Counted from the stretch's first letter, positions 14,893 to 24,127 are shown. The stretch is DNA of 39,279 nt from Caldifarciminota bacterium (GCA_016936155.1 JAFGPO010000099.1:1-39279), one strand, 5' to 3'. The notes: generated from the sequence alone by a model not told the origin. Made by a program: numbers and translations.

Positions 14893-16497
14893 ATGGAAAC
14901 GAAATATATTTTTGTAACAGGAGGTGTAGTTTCATCATTGGGTAAAGGAGTCGCCACATCGTCCATCGGACTCTTGCTTAAATCATACGGCCTCAATGTA
15001 ACACTCCAGAAGATCGATCCCTACATCAATGTTGATCCAGGAACCATGAATCCGTACCAGCACGGCGAGGTGTATGTGACTGAGGACGGTGCTGAGTGCG
15101 ACCTTGATCTGGGGCACTATGAACGCTTTCTGAACTATTCCCTTGGCAGGGATAACAATATAACGTCCGGGCAGATCTACTATTCGGTGATCACCAAGGA
15201 ACGGCGCGGGGAGTACCTTGGTAAGACCGTCCAGGTTGTGCCGCATATCACGGATGAGATCAAATCCCGGATCATGAACCTTGGGCAGAAGAATAGCGTT
15301 GATGTGGTGATCACCGAGATCGGAGGTACAGTCGGGGATATCGAAGGGCAGCCATTCCTCGAAGCAGTCCGCCAGATGCGCATTGATTGCGGGCGTAACA
15401 ACGTCCTTTACGTGCATTTAACGCTCGTTCCTTATATCAAGGCTGCCCGTGAATTCAAAACCAAGCCGACGCAGCATTCGGTCCGTGAGTTACGGGCGAT
15501 CGGAATCCAGCCTGATATTCTATTGTGCCGGAGCGATTCCTGGCTCACGGGTGACGAACGCAAGAAGATCTCTATGTTCTGTAATGTACCGGAAAATGCG
15601 GTTATCGACGCGATCGATGTGGAGTGTATCTATGAGATCCCCTTGATCTTCCACCAGCAAAAACTCGATGGACTGATTCTCAAGGGACTTGATATCGAAC
15701 GCGATGATGCGGATCTGGCGGAATGGGAGTTGTTCGTGGAGCGTGCAAAGTCGCCATCGCGGGTCGTTGAGATAGCCGTATGCGGAAAGTACGTTGAACT
15801 CAGGGATGCCTACAAGAGCATTATGGAAGCGCTCTACCACGCTGCGGTTGCGAATGATGCCCGTCTCAAACTCAAATGGATCGATACCGACCGCATCGAG
15901 GACGAGGTGGCAATGGAGAACGCACTCGGTATGGTGAATGGGATACTTGTCCCCGGTGGATTCGGCATGCGGGGTGTCGAGGGAAAGATCCGTATCGTCC
16001 GCTACGCGCGGGAGAACAAAAAACCTTTTCTCGGGATCTGTCTCGGCATGCAGTGCATGGTGATCGAGTATGCACGGAACGTTGCCGGCATGAAGGGAGC
16101 CAACTCGACCGAATTTGATGATAGCACATCCTATCCAGTTATCGATCTGATGCCCGGGCAACGCAGTATCAAAAACATGGGCGGTACGATGCGGTTGGGC
16201 AACTGGCCGTGCTGTCTGGAATCGCGCTCCCTTGCCCGGAAGATCTATGCGACGAATAAGATCCAGGAGCGCCATCGTCATCGTTATGAAGTAAACCCTA
16301 AGTACATCAAGCCACTGACTGAAAAAGGAATGATCTTTTCTGGAGTCAGTCCGAACGGCAAATTAATGGAGATCGTCGAGATCTCGAATCATCCGTTCTT
16401 CGTGGGGACCCAGTTCCATCCCGAATTTACCTCAAGACCGCTTGCGCCGAATCCGGTCTTCTATAATTTCATAAAGTCCTCATTAGAAAAGATCTGA
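14893..16497 (+). CDS. pyrG: CTP synthase
   Basis: A 534-aa protein of normal length. The N-terminal synthetase domain begins KYIFVTGGVVSSLGKGV, the P-loop-like motif, followed by QKIDPYINVDPGTMNPYQHG and DGAECDLDLGHYERF. The C-terminal glutamine amidotransferase domain has the nucleophile Cys383 in GICLGMQ and the His-Glu pair in FHPEF. It makes CTP from UTP using ATP and glutamine. There is no ribosome binding site; the start follows from the promoter geometry. The TGA overlaps the ATG of the next gene (TGATG), so pyrG leads the LPS gene string. CTP is needed for CMP-Kdo in LPS synthesis, which fits this neighbourhood. Confidence 0.97.
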   Translation: METKYIFVTGGVVSSLGKGVATSSIGLLLKSYGLNVTLQKIDPYINVDPGTMNPYQHGEVYVTEDGAECDLDLGHYERFLNYSLGRDNNITSGQIYYSVITKERRGEYLGKTVQVVPHITDEIKSRIMNLGQKNSVDVVITEIGGTVGDIEGQPFLEAVRQMRIDCGRNNVLYVHLTLVPYIKAAREFKTKPTQHSVRELRAIGIQPDILLCRSDSWLTGDERKKISMFCNVPENAVIDAIDVECIYEIPLIFHQQKLDGLILKGLDIERDDADLAEWELFVERAKSPSRVVEIAVCGKYVELRDAYKSIMEALYHAAVANDARLKLKWIDTDRIEDEVAMENALGMVNGILVPGGFGMRGVEGKIRIVRYARENKKPFLGICLGMQCMVIEYARNVAGMKGANSTEFDDSTSYPVIDLMPGQRSIKNMGGTMRLGNWPCCLESRSLARKIYATNKIQERHRHRYEVNPKYIKPLTEKGMIFSGVSPNGKLMEIVEISNHPFFVGTQFHPEFTSRPLAPNPVFYNFIKSSLEKI

Positions 16498-17135
16498 TGC
16501 ATGGTGTCGTAGAAGCCTCTCTACTTCTATTTTTTACCGCTCTATACTGGATGAACAGAGAACGGCGAAGGTATCTTTGCCGGCGGATCGGTCGTGCATC
16601 GCGACGAAATGTGAGAACAGTGGCGCGCAATATTGCCTACATGGTTTGCCGAAAACCCGTTCGGTTGCATGATGCAAAGAATCTTCTCCATCCCGGGTGT
16701 GTCCTTTATTCCATCCACTACGGGTTGTGGGAACTCATGCCCGATGTGTTGAGAAGGCACGGATATGATGTTGGCGTGCTGGTGAATCGGTATGCGCACG
16801 ATCGCGATACGCTGCTCGCGCGTTGGGCTGATCGGATCCTTGTCTGGTACCGCCGACAGAATGGCGTGGAAATTTTTAGCAAGCACGAAACAGTGCGTAT
16901 TGTCCGGTTCCTGCAACGGGGAGGAATATTGGGAGTACTGGTGGATGGCAACCAGTTTTACTCAAAGATGGCGAAGATACAAAAATTAGGCCGGATGTGT
17001 CGGACGTCAGTTATTCCCTTTGCCGCGTACCGCGGCAATGGGGAGGGGATCGTGCACATCGGGTGCGATCTTGACCGCCTCGTGCACGACCGGCCTCTTG
17101 ACTATATGTGGTTTTACCGGTCGCGTACCACATGA
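16497..17135 (+). CDS. LpxL/HtrB-like lipid A acyltransferase (short form)
   Basis: A 212-aa protein, shorter than the usual 290-310 aa of LpxL. It has an N-terminal hydrophobic segment (LLLFFTALYWM), a basic region and the acyltransferase catalytic motif HYGLWE (His74-x4-Glu79). GILGVLVDGNQ and VIPFAAYR match the later blocks of the family. It would add a secondary acyl chain to lipid A, or acylate a related lipid, at the cytoplasmic membrane. The setting directly before lptC-lptA-lptB supports an LPS role. The short length reflects a compressed C-terminal end. The stop overlaps the lptC start (ATGA). Confidence 0.75.
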   Translation: MHGVVEASLLLFFTALYWMNRERRRYLCRRIGRASRRNVRTVARNIAYMVCRKPVRLHDAKNLLHPGCVLYSIHYGLWELMPDVLRRHGYDVGVLVNRYAHDRDTLLARWADRILVWYRRQNGVEIFSKHETVRIVRFLQRGGILGVLVDGNQFYSKMAKIQKLGRMCRTSVIPFAAYRGNGEGIVHIGCDLDRLVHDRPLDYMWFYRSRTT

Positions 17136-17686
17136 AGCGCACGATCAAAAACGCCTTTGCGGTCATCGTGCTTATGTGCCATGTTGTAGTGATCGCATCG
17201 TGTGATCAGGGTGAGGACAAGGAAAGCCTTGGGGGGGAGATACCGCGTATCATTCTTGAAAAGTTCTCTCTTACCGAAACGCGGCAGGGAGAGAAAGTAT
17301 GGGTGCTGCAAGCGTTCCATGCGCGTGTTTTCGATGACTTGATTCATGTCGACAGCGTTGAGGTTCGATTTTTCAATAAGGCAGGCGAGGAATTCTCGTT
17401 AATGCAGGCACCAGGCGGCATTCTTAACACTCGTACGCACAATGTCCTGGTGGGCGACAGCGTGGAAGTAGTGACCAATGACTCGATCCGGTTGTATACT
17501 GATTCGCTGTTCTGGATGAACGACTCTGAATTGATAATCACCAACCGTCCAGTTACGATAATCAAAGCCGATAGCACCATTATTCAAGGAACCGGCTTGC
17601 GCGCGGATCCCTATCTTGAAAAGATCGAAATCCTGGGGACCGCACAGGGCATTTCTCCGATCAAACTTCCTGATATAAACAGATGA
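17132..17686 (+). CDS. lptC: LptC-like LPS export protein
   Basis: About 184 aa from the ATG at 17132, chosen over an earlier in-frame start because it forms an ATGA overlap with the acyltransferase gene and puts the signal directly at the N-terminus. The leader ends VVVIASC, a lipobox-like site. LptC homologues usually keep an N-terminal membrane anchor, so it may be a lipoprotein here. The mature part has the LptC/OstA-like jellyroll repeats: RIILEKFSLTETRQGEKVWV, DSVEVRFFNKAGEE, GGILNTRTHNVLVGDSVEVV. It receives LPS from the LptB2FG pump in the periplasm. LptF and LptG are not in the window. Confidence 0.8.
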   Translation: MKRTIKNAFAVIVLMCHVVVIASCDQGEDKESLGGEIPRIILEKFSLTETRQGEKVWVLQAFHARVFDDLIHVDSVEVRFFNKAGEEFSLMQAPGGILNTRTHNVLVGDSVEVVTNDSIRLYTDSLFWMNDSELIITNRPVTIIKADSTIIQGTGLRADPYLEKIEILGTAQGISPIKLPDINR

Positions 17687-17785
17687 GCAGAGGAGCCGAG
17701 GTGCAGAAGTGCGTGGGAGCAACCGGAGAGAATTGTAGGAGCGACTTCCCAGTCGCGATCGAGATTGGGGAAACCTCTCCTGTGC
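17684..17785. repeat. Composite REP-like repeat, copy 1
   Basis: GAGCAGAGGAGCCGAGGTGC (17685-17704) is followed after about 30 nt by TGTAGGAGCGACTTCCCAGT and CGCG, i.e. GTAG-GAG then a hairpin CGACT-TCCC-AGTCG, then GGGGAAACCTCTCCTG. A second copy of the same combination lies at 27626-27764. It sits in the 127-nt lptC-lptA spacer. Confidence 0.55.
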
Positions 17786-17813
17786 GAAATTTGATAGACA
17801 GAAGAGGGATCGA

Positions 17814-18713
17814 ATGAACATACTGATTTTCGTTTGTTTTTGCCTCACGCCGTTCTCCGCAGATAAGGTGGAGATCATAAAGGAAAACGGCATGAGTGTA
17901 ATTCATTTGATCGGGAATGTTGTGATCGAGGACGACGAAACCAGGATCGTATGCAAAGACGCGCGGCTGCATGAAGAAGAAGACCACGTTACGCTCAAAG
18001 ACAGTGTTGTTATTTCAGACAAGGATGGGTTTATCACCGCGCATCATGCACAATACTATTTCAGCGATAATAAGGGATATCTTGGCGGCGGCGTAGAGCT
18101 GGTATCCAACGCCCAGATCATACGAGCGGATTCGCTTTTCTATGACGGCGCAAAGCACTACGTTGAAATGCACCGGAATGTCGTGATCGAGGACACCAGT
18201 AACAATATGATCGGATATGGCGGTATGGGATGGTACGATCTGCGGGACGATAAAGGGTATCTGGAGCGATCCCCGAGATTGGAACTTCTGCGGGAAGAAA
18301 AAGATCCAATAGACATCAGCGCGCTGCGCTTCGAGCTCCACGCCAAGGAAGAAATGTTTTATGGCTATGAGTCCGTTATCGCACGGATCGATAGCATAAC
18401 TGTCCAGTGTGATACCTTTTCATTCGATCTTGTCTCAGACCGCGGTGCGATGATCCGTCCTCATGTCGTGGAGAAGCAGAACAGGCTCAATGGGGAGGCC
18501 GGGCGGTTCTCCATGAAATCCGAAGAGATAGAGTCATTCAGCGTGTACAATGGTGATTCTGAATATCGTTCAGAAGAAGGGAATATCAATAATGTAGAGG
18601 GCGATACGATTACTGTTTACTTTGAGAACGGCGAGGCCGTACGGATAATCGTGGAAGGTAGTCCGCACGGTGTGCTTCAGTTGAAGCGAGGGACAGATGA
18701 TACTGAAGACTAA
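17814..18713 (+). CDS. lptA: LptA/OstA-domain LPS transport protein
   Basis: A 299-aa protein with a short N-terminal signal (NILIFVCFCLTPFSA). Its mature part consists of repeated OstA-like units: IHLIGNVVIEDDETRIVCKD, VTLKDSVVISDKDGFITAHH, GYLGGGVELVSNAQIIRADS, and HRNVVIEDTSNNMIGYGG. This is the beta-jellyroll of LptA/LptD N-domains that forms the periplasmic bridge carrying LPS to the outer membrane. At about 280 residues the mature protein is longer than E. coli LptA (about 160), giving a longer bridge segment. GAGGG lies 8-9 nt before the ATG. The 3' end overlaps lptB by 17 nt. Confidence 0.85.
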   Translation: MNILIFVCFCLTPFSADKVEIIKENGMSVIHLIGNVVIEDDETRIVCKDARLHEEEDHVTLKDSVVISDKDGFITAHHAQYYFSDNKGYLGGGVELVSNAQIIRADSLFYDGAKHYVEMHRNVVIEDTSNNMIGYGGMGWYDLRDDKGYLERSPRLELLREEKDPIDISALRFELHAKEEMFYGYESVIARIDSITVQCDTFSFDLVSDRGAMIRPHVVEKQNRLNGEAGRFSMKSEEIESFSVYNGDSEYRSEEGNINNVEGDTITVYFENGEAVRIIVEGSPHGVLQLKRGTDDTED

Positions 18714-19416
18714 AGAGCTTACGAAATTCTACGGGCGCAGGATCGTCGTTAACCGGGTCGATCTTGAGATCAACCAGGGCGAGGTCGTTGGGCTCCTTGG
18801 ACCGAATGGCGCGGGAAAGACAACGACGTTCAACATGATCGTTGGCCTGCTCGCGCCCAAAAGCGGCGATATTATGCTTGATGATACCGTCATCACCGAG
18901 CTGCCCATGTATAAACGGGCGCGCCAGGGGATCGCGTTCTTATGTCAGGAACCGAGTGTTTTCCGCAAACTGCGGGTCGACGAAAATCTTGTGGCGGTCT
19001 ATGAGATCCTCGGTGTTGACCGCAAGGAGGCGCAACGCCTGGCAGAAGGCCAGCTCAAACAGTTCAATCTGACCCATGTGACGACACAAAAAGCGTATAC
19101 GCTGTCAGGCGGTGAACGCCGCCGGGTCGAGATCGCGCGCGCGCTTATCAGTAAGCCGAAGTTCCTGCTGCTCGATGAGCCGTTCACCGGTATCGATCCG
19201 ATCTCGCGTGCGGAACTCCAGGATTTGATCCTGAATTTAAAGGATCAGGGCATCGGCATTCTGATCTCGGATCACAATGTACGGGAGACCCTGGAGATCA
19301 CGGACCGGGCATATTTGATCTATGATGCCCAGGTGCTCCTTTCCGGAGATGCCCAGACATTGATCAATGATCCCAAAGCCCGGCAATTGTATTTAGGCGA
19401 GAAATTCAAAATATAG
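18697..19416 (+). CDS. lptB: LPS export ABC transporter ATPase LptB
   Basis: A 239-aa ABC ATPase, exactly the LptB length. Walker A GPNGAGKTT at residues 35-43, the Q-loop CQEPSVFRKLRVDENL, the ABC signature LSGGERRRVEIARAL, Walker B FLLLDEPFTGIDP and the switch His in SDHNVRETL are all intact. The SDHNVRETL and FTGIDP blocks are typical of LptB. It energises LPS extraction from the inner membrane together with LptF and LptG (not in this window). The ATG lies inside the lptA 3' end. Confidence 0.95.
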   Translation: MILKTKELTKFYGRRIVVNRVDLEINQGEVVGLLGPNGAGKTTTFNMIVGLLAPKSGDIMLDDTVITELPMYKRARQGIAFLCQEPSVFRKLRVDENLVAVYEILGVDRKEAQRLAEGQLKQFNLTHVTTQKAYTLSGGERRRVEIARALISKPKFLLLDEPFTGIDPISRAELQDLILNLKDQGIGILISDHNVRETLEITDRAYLIYDAQVLLSGDAQTLINDPKARQLYLGEKFKI

Positions 19417-19455
19417 AATGTTTGCGCCATGTAGCATGTTCGGTGAAGCGTGCGT

Positions 19456-20964
19456 ATGAAAAATAAAGTGTACACGGAGAACAAAAGAATATTCCTTTTA
19501 TATTCCGGTATTTTCCTCATACTGACACTATTACTCTTCAGCCCCCGGTTGTTCGTTGGAGGAGACAATGCTCAGTATATCGCCCTTGCGGAATCGATCG
19601 TTTCCGGGAAAGGTTATCGGACGGTGTATTTGCCTGATGAACCACCGAACACACATTTCCCGCCCGGGTTTCCGTTGTTACTTTGCCTACCCTATGTTAT
19701 CTTTGGAAAAAACATCCTGATCTTCAAGTTCGTTGTTTTTTGTATCAGTGTAGGTGCGCTCTATTTTTTATACGCAATCGCCCGATACCTGTACGAGGGC
19801 AAGACCAAGTTCATCATGGCTTTTTTCTTGAGTCTGCCGATCATTGTCGTTTATAGCCACCGCGTGCTGTCCGAGATGCCGTACCTCTTTTTTACGCTCG
19901 GCGCCTTGTACTTTTTCTACATGGCCGAAGAAAAGAATCCTGTCATGTACTACCTTTCGTTCGGGATGGCGACGTTTGCCGTGTTCATCCGTACTACGGG
20001 CATGATCTTGATCATCAGTATGGCGATCATGCTTCTTTTGAAAAAGCGCTTCAAGTACCTTTTTATTCTGCTCATCGTGTTCGGTATCGCCTATATCCCT
20101 TGGCATATGCGCAACGCCGCGCTCAGCGCATCAGATACGTATTTCGATCAGTTATTCGCACGGGATGTATTCGATCAATCATCCGGGAAGATCGGCGCCA
20201 TCGATTTCATCCGGAGAATAGGGGAGAATTTCGACGTGTATGCCTTCGGGTTCATACCAAAGACCTTGCTCCCGATACTGCAGTCAAAGGTACTGTTTGG
20301 TATCGCCGGAGGGTTCTTTGTCGGTCTTATTCTGTTAGGCTTCACCATCAGCAGTCGTAAATTCTCGGTACTCGATATCTATCTGATCGGAGGTGTTGCG
20401 ATCATTCTTTCCTGGCCCAGGATCTGGGCGTCCGAGCGTTTCCTCCTGCCAATATTGCCGATCATGGTTTTCTATGTATTCACTGCGCTCTTCTGGATCA
20501 GTCGAAAAGTGAAATTCAAATATCTCATGATCACGGTCGTCGGAATACTCATCCTTTTGAACTCATTCGCTATGGGCCGGGCTGCCCGCGATATGATCAG
20601 GACCAACATCCATTATTTTAAGGGACAGAAATACGCGGGGTATGATGCGATCTGGCACCAGTATTTCGCATTGCTGAACTGGATCAAACACAACATCCCG
20701 CCGGGGCGGGTGATCATGGCGCGAAAACCCGAATTCGTATACCTGATTTCCGGTCATAAATCGGTCATCATTCCCCATACTGCGGATCATTACGAGATGA
20801 TGGATGCGATACTGCAGTGTGATTATGTGATATTCGACGCGTTCTACGATGAAAAGACGCAAGAGCACCTTTTAACACCGGTCATCAAACGGGAACAAAA
20901 TAAGTTCAAACTTGTTGGACAAACACCCGAACCTACATTCTTTCTCCTGCAGGTAGTAAAGTGA
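19456..20964 (+). CDS. GT39/ArnT-like integral-membrane glycosyltransferase
   Basis: About 502 aa (a GTG at 19450 would add two residues; neither start has a clear ribosome binding site). The protein begins with a hydrophobic span and GGDNAQYIALAESIVSGKGY, corresponding to the first periplasmic loop of the GT39/GT83 family where an acidic residue (here Asp in GDNAQY) is catalytic. NTHFPPGFPLLLCLPY and HRVLSEMPYLFFTLGALYFF match the following conserved blocks. About ten or eleven membrane helices are predictable, ending in a soluble domain. It should transfer a sugar from a polyprenyl-phosphate donor to lipid A or another envelope acceptor. It lies 39 nt after lptB, so an LPS modification role is plausible. 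Confidence 0.8.
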   Translation: MKNKVYTENKRIFLLYSGIFLILTLLLFSPRLFVGGDNAQYIALAESIVSGKGYRTVYLPDEPPNTHFPPGFPLLLCLPYVIFGKNILIFKFVVFCISVGALYFLYAIARYLYEGKTKFIMAFFLSLPIIVVYSHRVLSEMPYLFFTLGALYFFYMAEEKNPVMYYLSFGMATFAVFIRTTGMILIISMAIMLLLKKRFKYLFILLIVFGIAYIPWHMRNAALSASDTYFDQLFARDVFDQSSGKIGAIDFIRRIGENFDVYAFGFIPKTLLPILQSKVLFGIAGGFFVGLILLGFTISSRKFSVLDIYLIGGVAIILSWPRIWASERFLLPILPIMVFYVFTALFWISRKVKFKYLMITVVGILILLNSFAMGRAARDMIRTNIHYFKGQKYAGYDAIWHQYFALLNWIKHNIPPGRVIMARKPEFVYLISGHKSVIIPHTADHYEMMDAILQCDYVIFDAFYDEKTQEHLLTPVIKREQNKFKLVGQTPEPTFFLLQVVK

Positions 20965-20972
20965 TCGATTGT

Positions 20973-23942
20973 TTATTTCATGAGAACGATCTTGCGTGAT
21001 CGTTCGGTTCCATCAATGGTACATTGTATGAAATAGACCCCTTTGGCAAGGTTACGTCCCTGGGTATCCCGTCCTGACCAGGTAAACGACGTGCCTGATC
21101 GGGTTACTGGCGCTGTTACCAGGAAGACCTGTCTTCCAGCTATATCATAGATCGCAATGATCGCTTCCTTGTCGATGGTCGTACCTGTGAGCTGGATGGT
21201 GCAGGATCCCCGGCATGGATTCGGACTAACCGTGAACTGCACGGCCCTTGTCAGAACAGATGTTTTTGTCTCATGCACCCCGGGATTCATGACACCGAAG
21301 AATTTCATGATCGAATCGAGCAGCGCAGCACGCGTTGAAGGGGGGATGCTGTCATGCATGAATCCTAACTCGAAGTCCGTGGCGACGGTCCGGTATGAGG
21401 CAGTCGCCTGAGCAATGCAGCAATTATAATAATTATCGACATCCCTGAAGATCGTGACCCCGTTCCCGATCGGCGTGAGGTGGTCCATATAGGCGTTCTC
21501 GCCGACGTAGGTGAAGTACATTCCCTGGCCAAACGTGCTCGTCTGACCAATGATCGGACCAAGGGTGCCATAGCTCCAGTCATTGGATTGTAACCCGAAG
21601 AGCGGGCCGAAATCATGTCCATTGAAATAGTGGGGATCGACAAACCATGTTGAACTGCCTTCAAGGTACGCATTCCCCCCGCCATTTATATAACCGGTGA
21701 TCGTTATCGCCTCCGGGGCGTTGGTTTCGATCAAGTATCGGTTTGAATATACTCCCAGACAGATAAAGAGCGAACGATACAAGTCCATGTGGTCAGGAAG
21801 GGCGGTTCCACAATCGCCCTGATACCCGAGACTGGTGAGGATCGAATGGATATTCTCCCCGGACTGGGGTGATGGATCCGGATTCCAGAGATAGTAGCAT
21901 TTTTCGCCGACTACCATGCTGAACATAAGCGTGTCATTCAGATAATTGGATGTGATCGGTACAAGAAAGTTCATGATCGTGCCCACTTGTGTGGCGGTAT
22001 CGATAGCGATCGTGAACGGATCATTCGTGTTGATCTTGGAACTGTCAGCTCCGATATGATCGAACACTGCTATGCTGTCCAGGATCATAAGATCAGAGCT
22101 CTCGGAGATCAAAATTGAGGAGACACTATCCGCAGCGATCGATCCCGTGTTCGTCACCGTGATAAACACATCCAGCGTTTCACCGGGATCGATAATGGAA
22201 TTATTATTCCCACCCTGAGTGGTCGCGCCATCGAAACGGAATGCCGGCGCATGCACTCTATGGATAAATGTTGATATCCAGGTGGAATCGTTGATGTCGT
22301 CGAGATGAAGTTCGAATGTGACTGCGTGCTGGTCTGGACAGGAGTGCATGACATTGAGGCGATAGCCATCAGTTCCGGTAAACGCTGAATCCTGGCCAGG
22401 AATATTCCCGAATGATCTGATCGAGTCGACTATCTCGATGAACGGGTCTGTAGTCCGGAGAACGCCGCTGATGTTCACTCCCGTACTTTCGCCGATATTC
22501 TCGATCCACAGGGGAAGTACTATGCTCTCGGTAGGATTCATCTTGCCATCATCGTTCCCGCCGATCGAATCATCGATCCAGGAGTTCAGGTAGCGCATGT
22601 AGCAGTATGACATCATTTTTACGATCAAAGACCCTTCGTAGGGCAGGATGTTGTGACCGGTCACCGTCACGTAGACCGTGTCGTCGATCACATGAGGTTC
22701 AATAGCCATGGTCACGGTTCCCTGTGTATCAGTGGTATCGACCACATACACTGTCGTGTCAGCGTCACCAGCCAGGCATACGATCGCGCCGGATATATAG
22801 AGATTGCCTGATGAGTCGGTTACCGTAATGGTTATTTCATCGTATTCATAGGCGGCAAAGTCCGGGTGTTCGACCGCGATCGAGAGCGGTGATGATGTCC
22901 AGATGTTCAGTTCCGGGTCGCCAAGGGTGGTGAACCCCAGGTATTCATACAGTCCGCCCTGGTATTGGTGCAGACGGTACACGTTGCAGCGGCCTGCTTC
23001 GCAGGCTTGCCCGAACGTATGCTTTCCCTCGGTAAAGAGCCCTGTATGAAATCCTTTGGCTACTGCGCTGCGCAGGTACGCCTGGTTAGACACGCACGTG
23101 GTCGTGGGGAAGAATCCGACTGCGCCCTTGGGCTGTGCGACCGTGCCGGTGAGGAGCCAGCGTTCAGCAGCCGCAGGGGTTGGTCCTGTGCCCATGGTCC
23201 GGCACGTGGTCGACAAGACGATCGGCAGTTTGTTCCCGTTCTGTGCTTGATCCGGGTAGACATCGAACGGGGGGCACCAGTTGTTCAACCCCTGTCCGCG
23301 GTACATGACAATGCCGACGCCGTTATTTACCGCGTCAATGACGTGCGATGATGAATGGCCGTAATAATCAGATAAGGTGTCGATATCAATGAATCCATAC
23401 TGGACCATCAATCCGGCTGCATGGTGGGCATCCGACCAGTAGATAGAATCATCCGGATCATAATCGCAATTGACGATCAAGCAGGCATTGATCATCCATT
23501 CGGGATCCGTGCAATCCGTGTACCGTTCATACAGGAGCGTTTTGTTGATGACGTTCGCAGCCTCGGTGATGTCATGCACGGTCATTCTCCCGGACAGGAT
23601 TTCGTTGAAAAAATCCCCGGTTATATCAGTATAAAAATTATCCGAATAAGTGCCGCTCACGGTCGGGAATGGGATCAAATTAGGAGCGCCGACCAGAAGC
23701 AGGTATTCCGGCTTAATATCCCATGTATTATGCGCATTTTGAATATAATTCTTTATTTCATTCATGCTGTAACCGACTTCCGACAGGCGCACGAGTTTTG
23801 ATTTCATGCCTTTCCGGTATTTCCATTCGGCCAGGGGTTGGGTTATATCATAGAAATTGTCATAGGCGATGATAAGATACCGGGCACCGGTTTGTGCATA
23901 CAGCAGTGATATGAAAGCCAGGAAAAGGAGATATTTTTTCAT
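20973..23942 (-). CDS. C25 (gingipain-like) peptidase with type IX sorting domain
   Basis: A 989-aa secreted protein. Residues 1-16 are a signal peptide (KKYLLFLAFISLLYA). Residues about 20-350 match the C25 fold: ARYLIIAYDNF, EYLLLVGAPNLIPFP, GRMTVHDITEA, GVGIVMYRGQG (208-218) and LPIVLSTTCRTM (239-250). Several beta-sandwich domains follow, and the end (FTVSPNPCRG...GRQVFLV...GVYFIQ...RKIVLMK) is a type A T9SS C-terminal domain. In gingipains the catalytic His is in a Y-x-G-H-G motif. Here that position is Gln217, while Cys247 is kept, so activity is uncertain. It should be exported to the cell surface. It converges with the glycosyltransferase gene with an 8-nt gap. Confidence 0.9.
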   Translation of the reverse strand: MKKYLLFLAFISLLYAQTGARYLIIAYDNFYDITQPLAEWKYRKGMKSKLVRLSEVGYSMNEIKNYIQNAHNTWDIKPEYLLLVGAPNLIPFPTVSGTYSDNFYTDITGDFFNEILSGRMTVHDITEAANVINKTLLYERYTDCTDPEWMINACLIVNCDYDPDDSIYWSDAHHAAGLMVQYGFIDIDTLSDYYGHSSSHVIDAVNNGVGIVMYRGQGLNNWCPPFDVYPDQAQNGNKLPIVLSTTCRTMGTGPTPAAAERWLLTGTVAQPKGAVGFFPTTTCVSNQAYLRSAVAKGFHTGLFTEGKHTFGQACEAGRCNVYRLHQYQGGLYEYLGFTTLGDPELNIWTSSPLSIAVEHPDFAAYEYDEITITVTDSSGNLYISGAIVCLAGDADTTVYVVDTTDTQGTVTMAIEPHVIDDTVYVTVTGHNILPYEGSLIVKMMSYCYMRYLNSWIDDSIGGNDDGKMNPTESIVLPLWIENIGESTGVNISGVLRTTDPFIEIVDSIRSFGNIPGQDSAFTGTDGYRLNVMHSCPDQHAVTFELHLDDINDSTWISTFIHRVHAPAFRFDGATTQGGNNNSIIDPGETLDVFITVTNTGSIAADSVSSILISESSDLMILDSIAVFDHIGADSSKINTNDPFTIAIDTATQVGTIMNFLVPITSNYLNDTLMFSMVVGEKCYYLWNPDPSPQSGENIHSILTSLGYQGDCGTALPDHMDLYRSLFICLGVYSNRYLIETNAPEAITITGYINGGGNAYLEGSSTWFVDPHYFNGHDFGPLFGLQSNDWSYGTLGPIIGQTSTFGQGMYFTYVGENAYMDHLTPIGNGVTIFRDVDNYYNCCIAQATASYRTVATDFELGFMHDSIPPSTRAALLDSIMKFFGVMNPGVHETKTSVLTRAVQFTVSPNPCRGSCTIQLTGTTIDKEAIIAIYDIAGRQVFLVTAPVTRSGTSFTWSGRDTQGRNLAKGVYFIQCTIDGTERSRKIVLMK
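20984..21005. terminator. Possible hairpin at the convergent gene junction
   Basis: GAACGATC (20984-20991) and GATCGTTC (20998-21005) form a perfect 8-bp hairpin inside the last codons of the peptidase gene. No T-tract follows on either strand, so it is at best a weak or Rho-assisted terminator. Confidence 0.3.
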
Positions 23943-23956
23943 GGTAATCCTGTGTA

Positions 23957-23985
23957 ATTATATGCGCTCTCTAGACTTAAGTCAA
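23957..23985 (-). promoter_or_regulatory. Promoter of the C25 peptidase gene
   Basis: Minus-strand TTGACT (23985-23980), 17 nt, TATAAT (23962-23957), then 14 nt including AGGA before the ATG at 23942. Confidence 0.7.
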
Positions 23986-24099
23986 GAGGCATCTGTATTC
24001 ATTGCTCAATGGCTAGCGACATTTACACTCCTGTCAGCAGTGAAAAAGACATCAAGTTTTCATTCAACGGGGAATTGAATGATCGTATCCGGTATGTGC

Positions 24100-24127
24100 T
24101 TGACACCTTTTGCATTCATGGTATAAT
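24100..24127 (+). promoter_or_regulatory. Promoter of the BrxD-like/helicase cassette (leaderless geometry)
   Basis: TTGACA (24100-24105), 16 nt, TATAAT (24122-24127), then 5 nt to the ATG at 24133. Both hexamers are perfect consensus. No comparable promoter was seen before the next three genes, so it probably drives all four. Confidence 0.85.
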
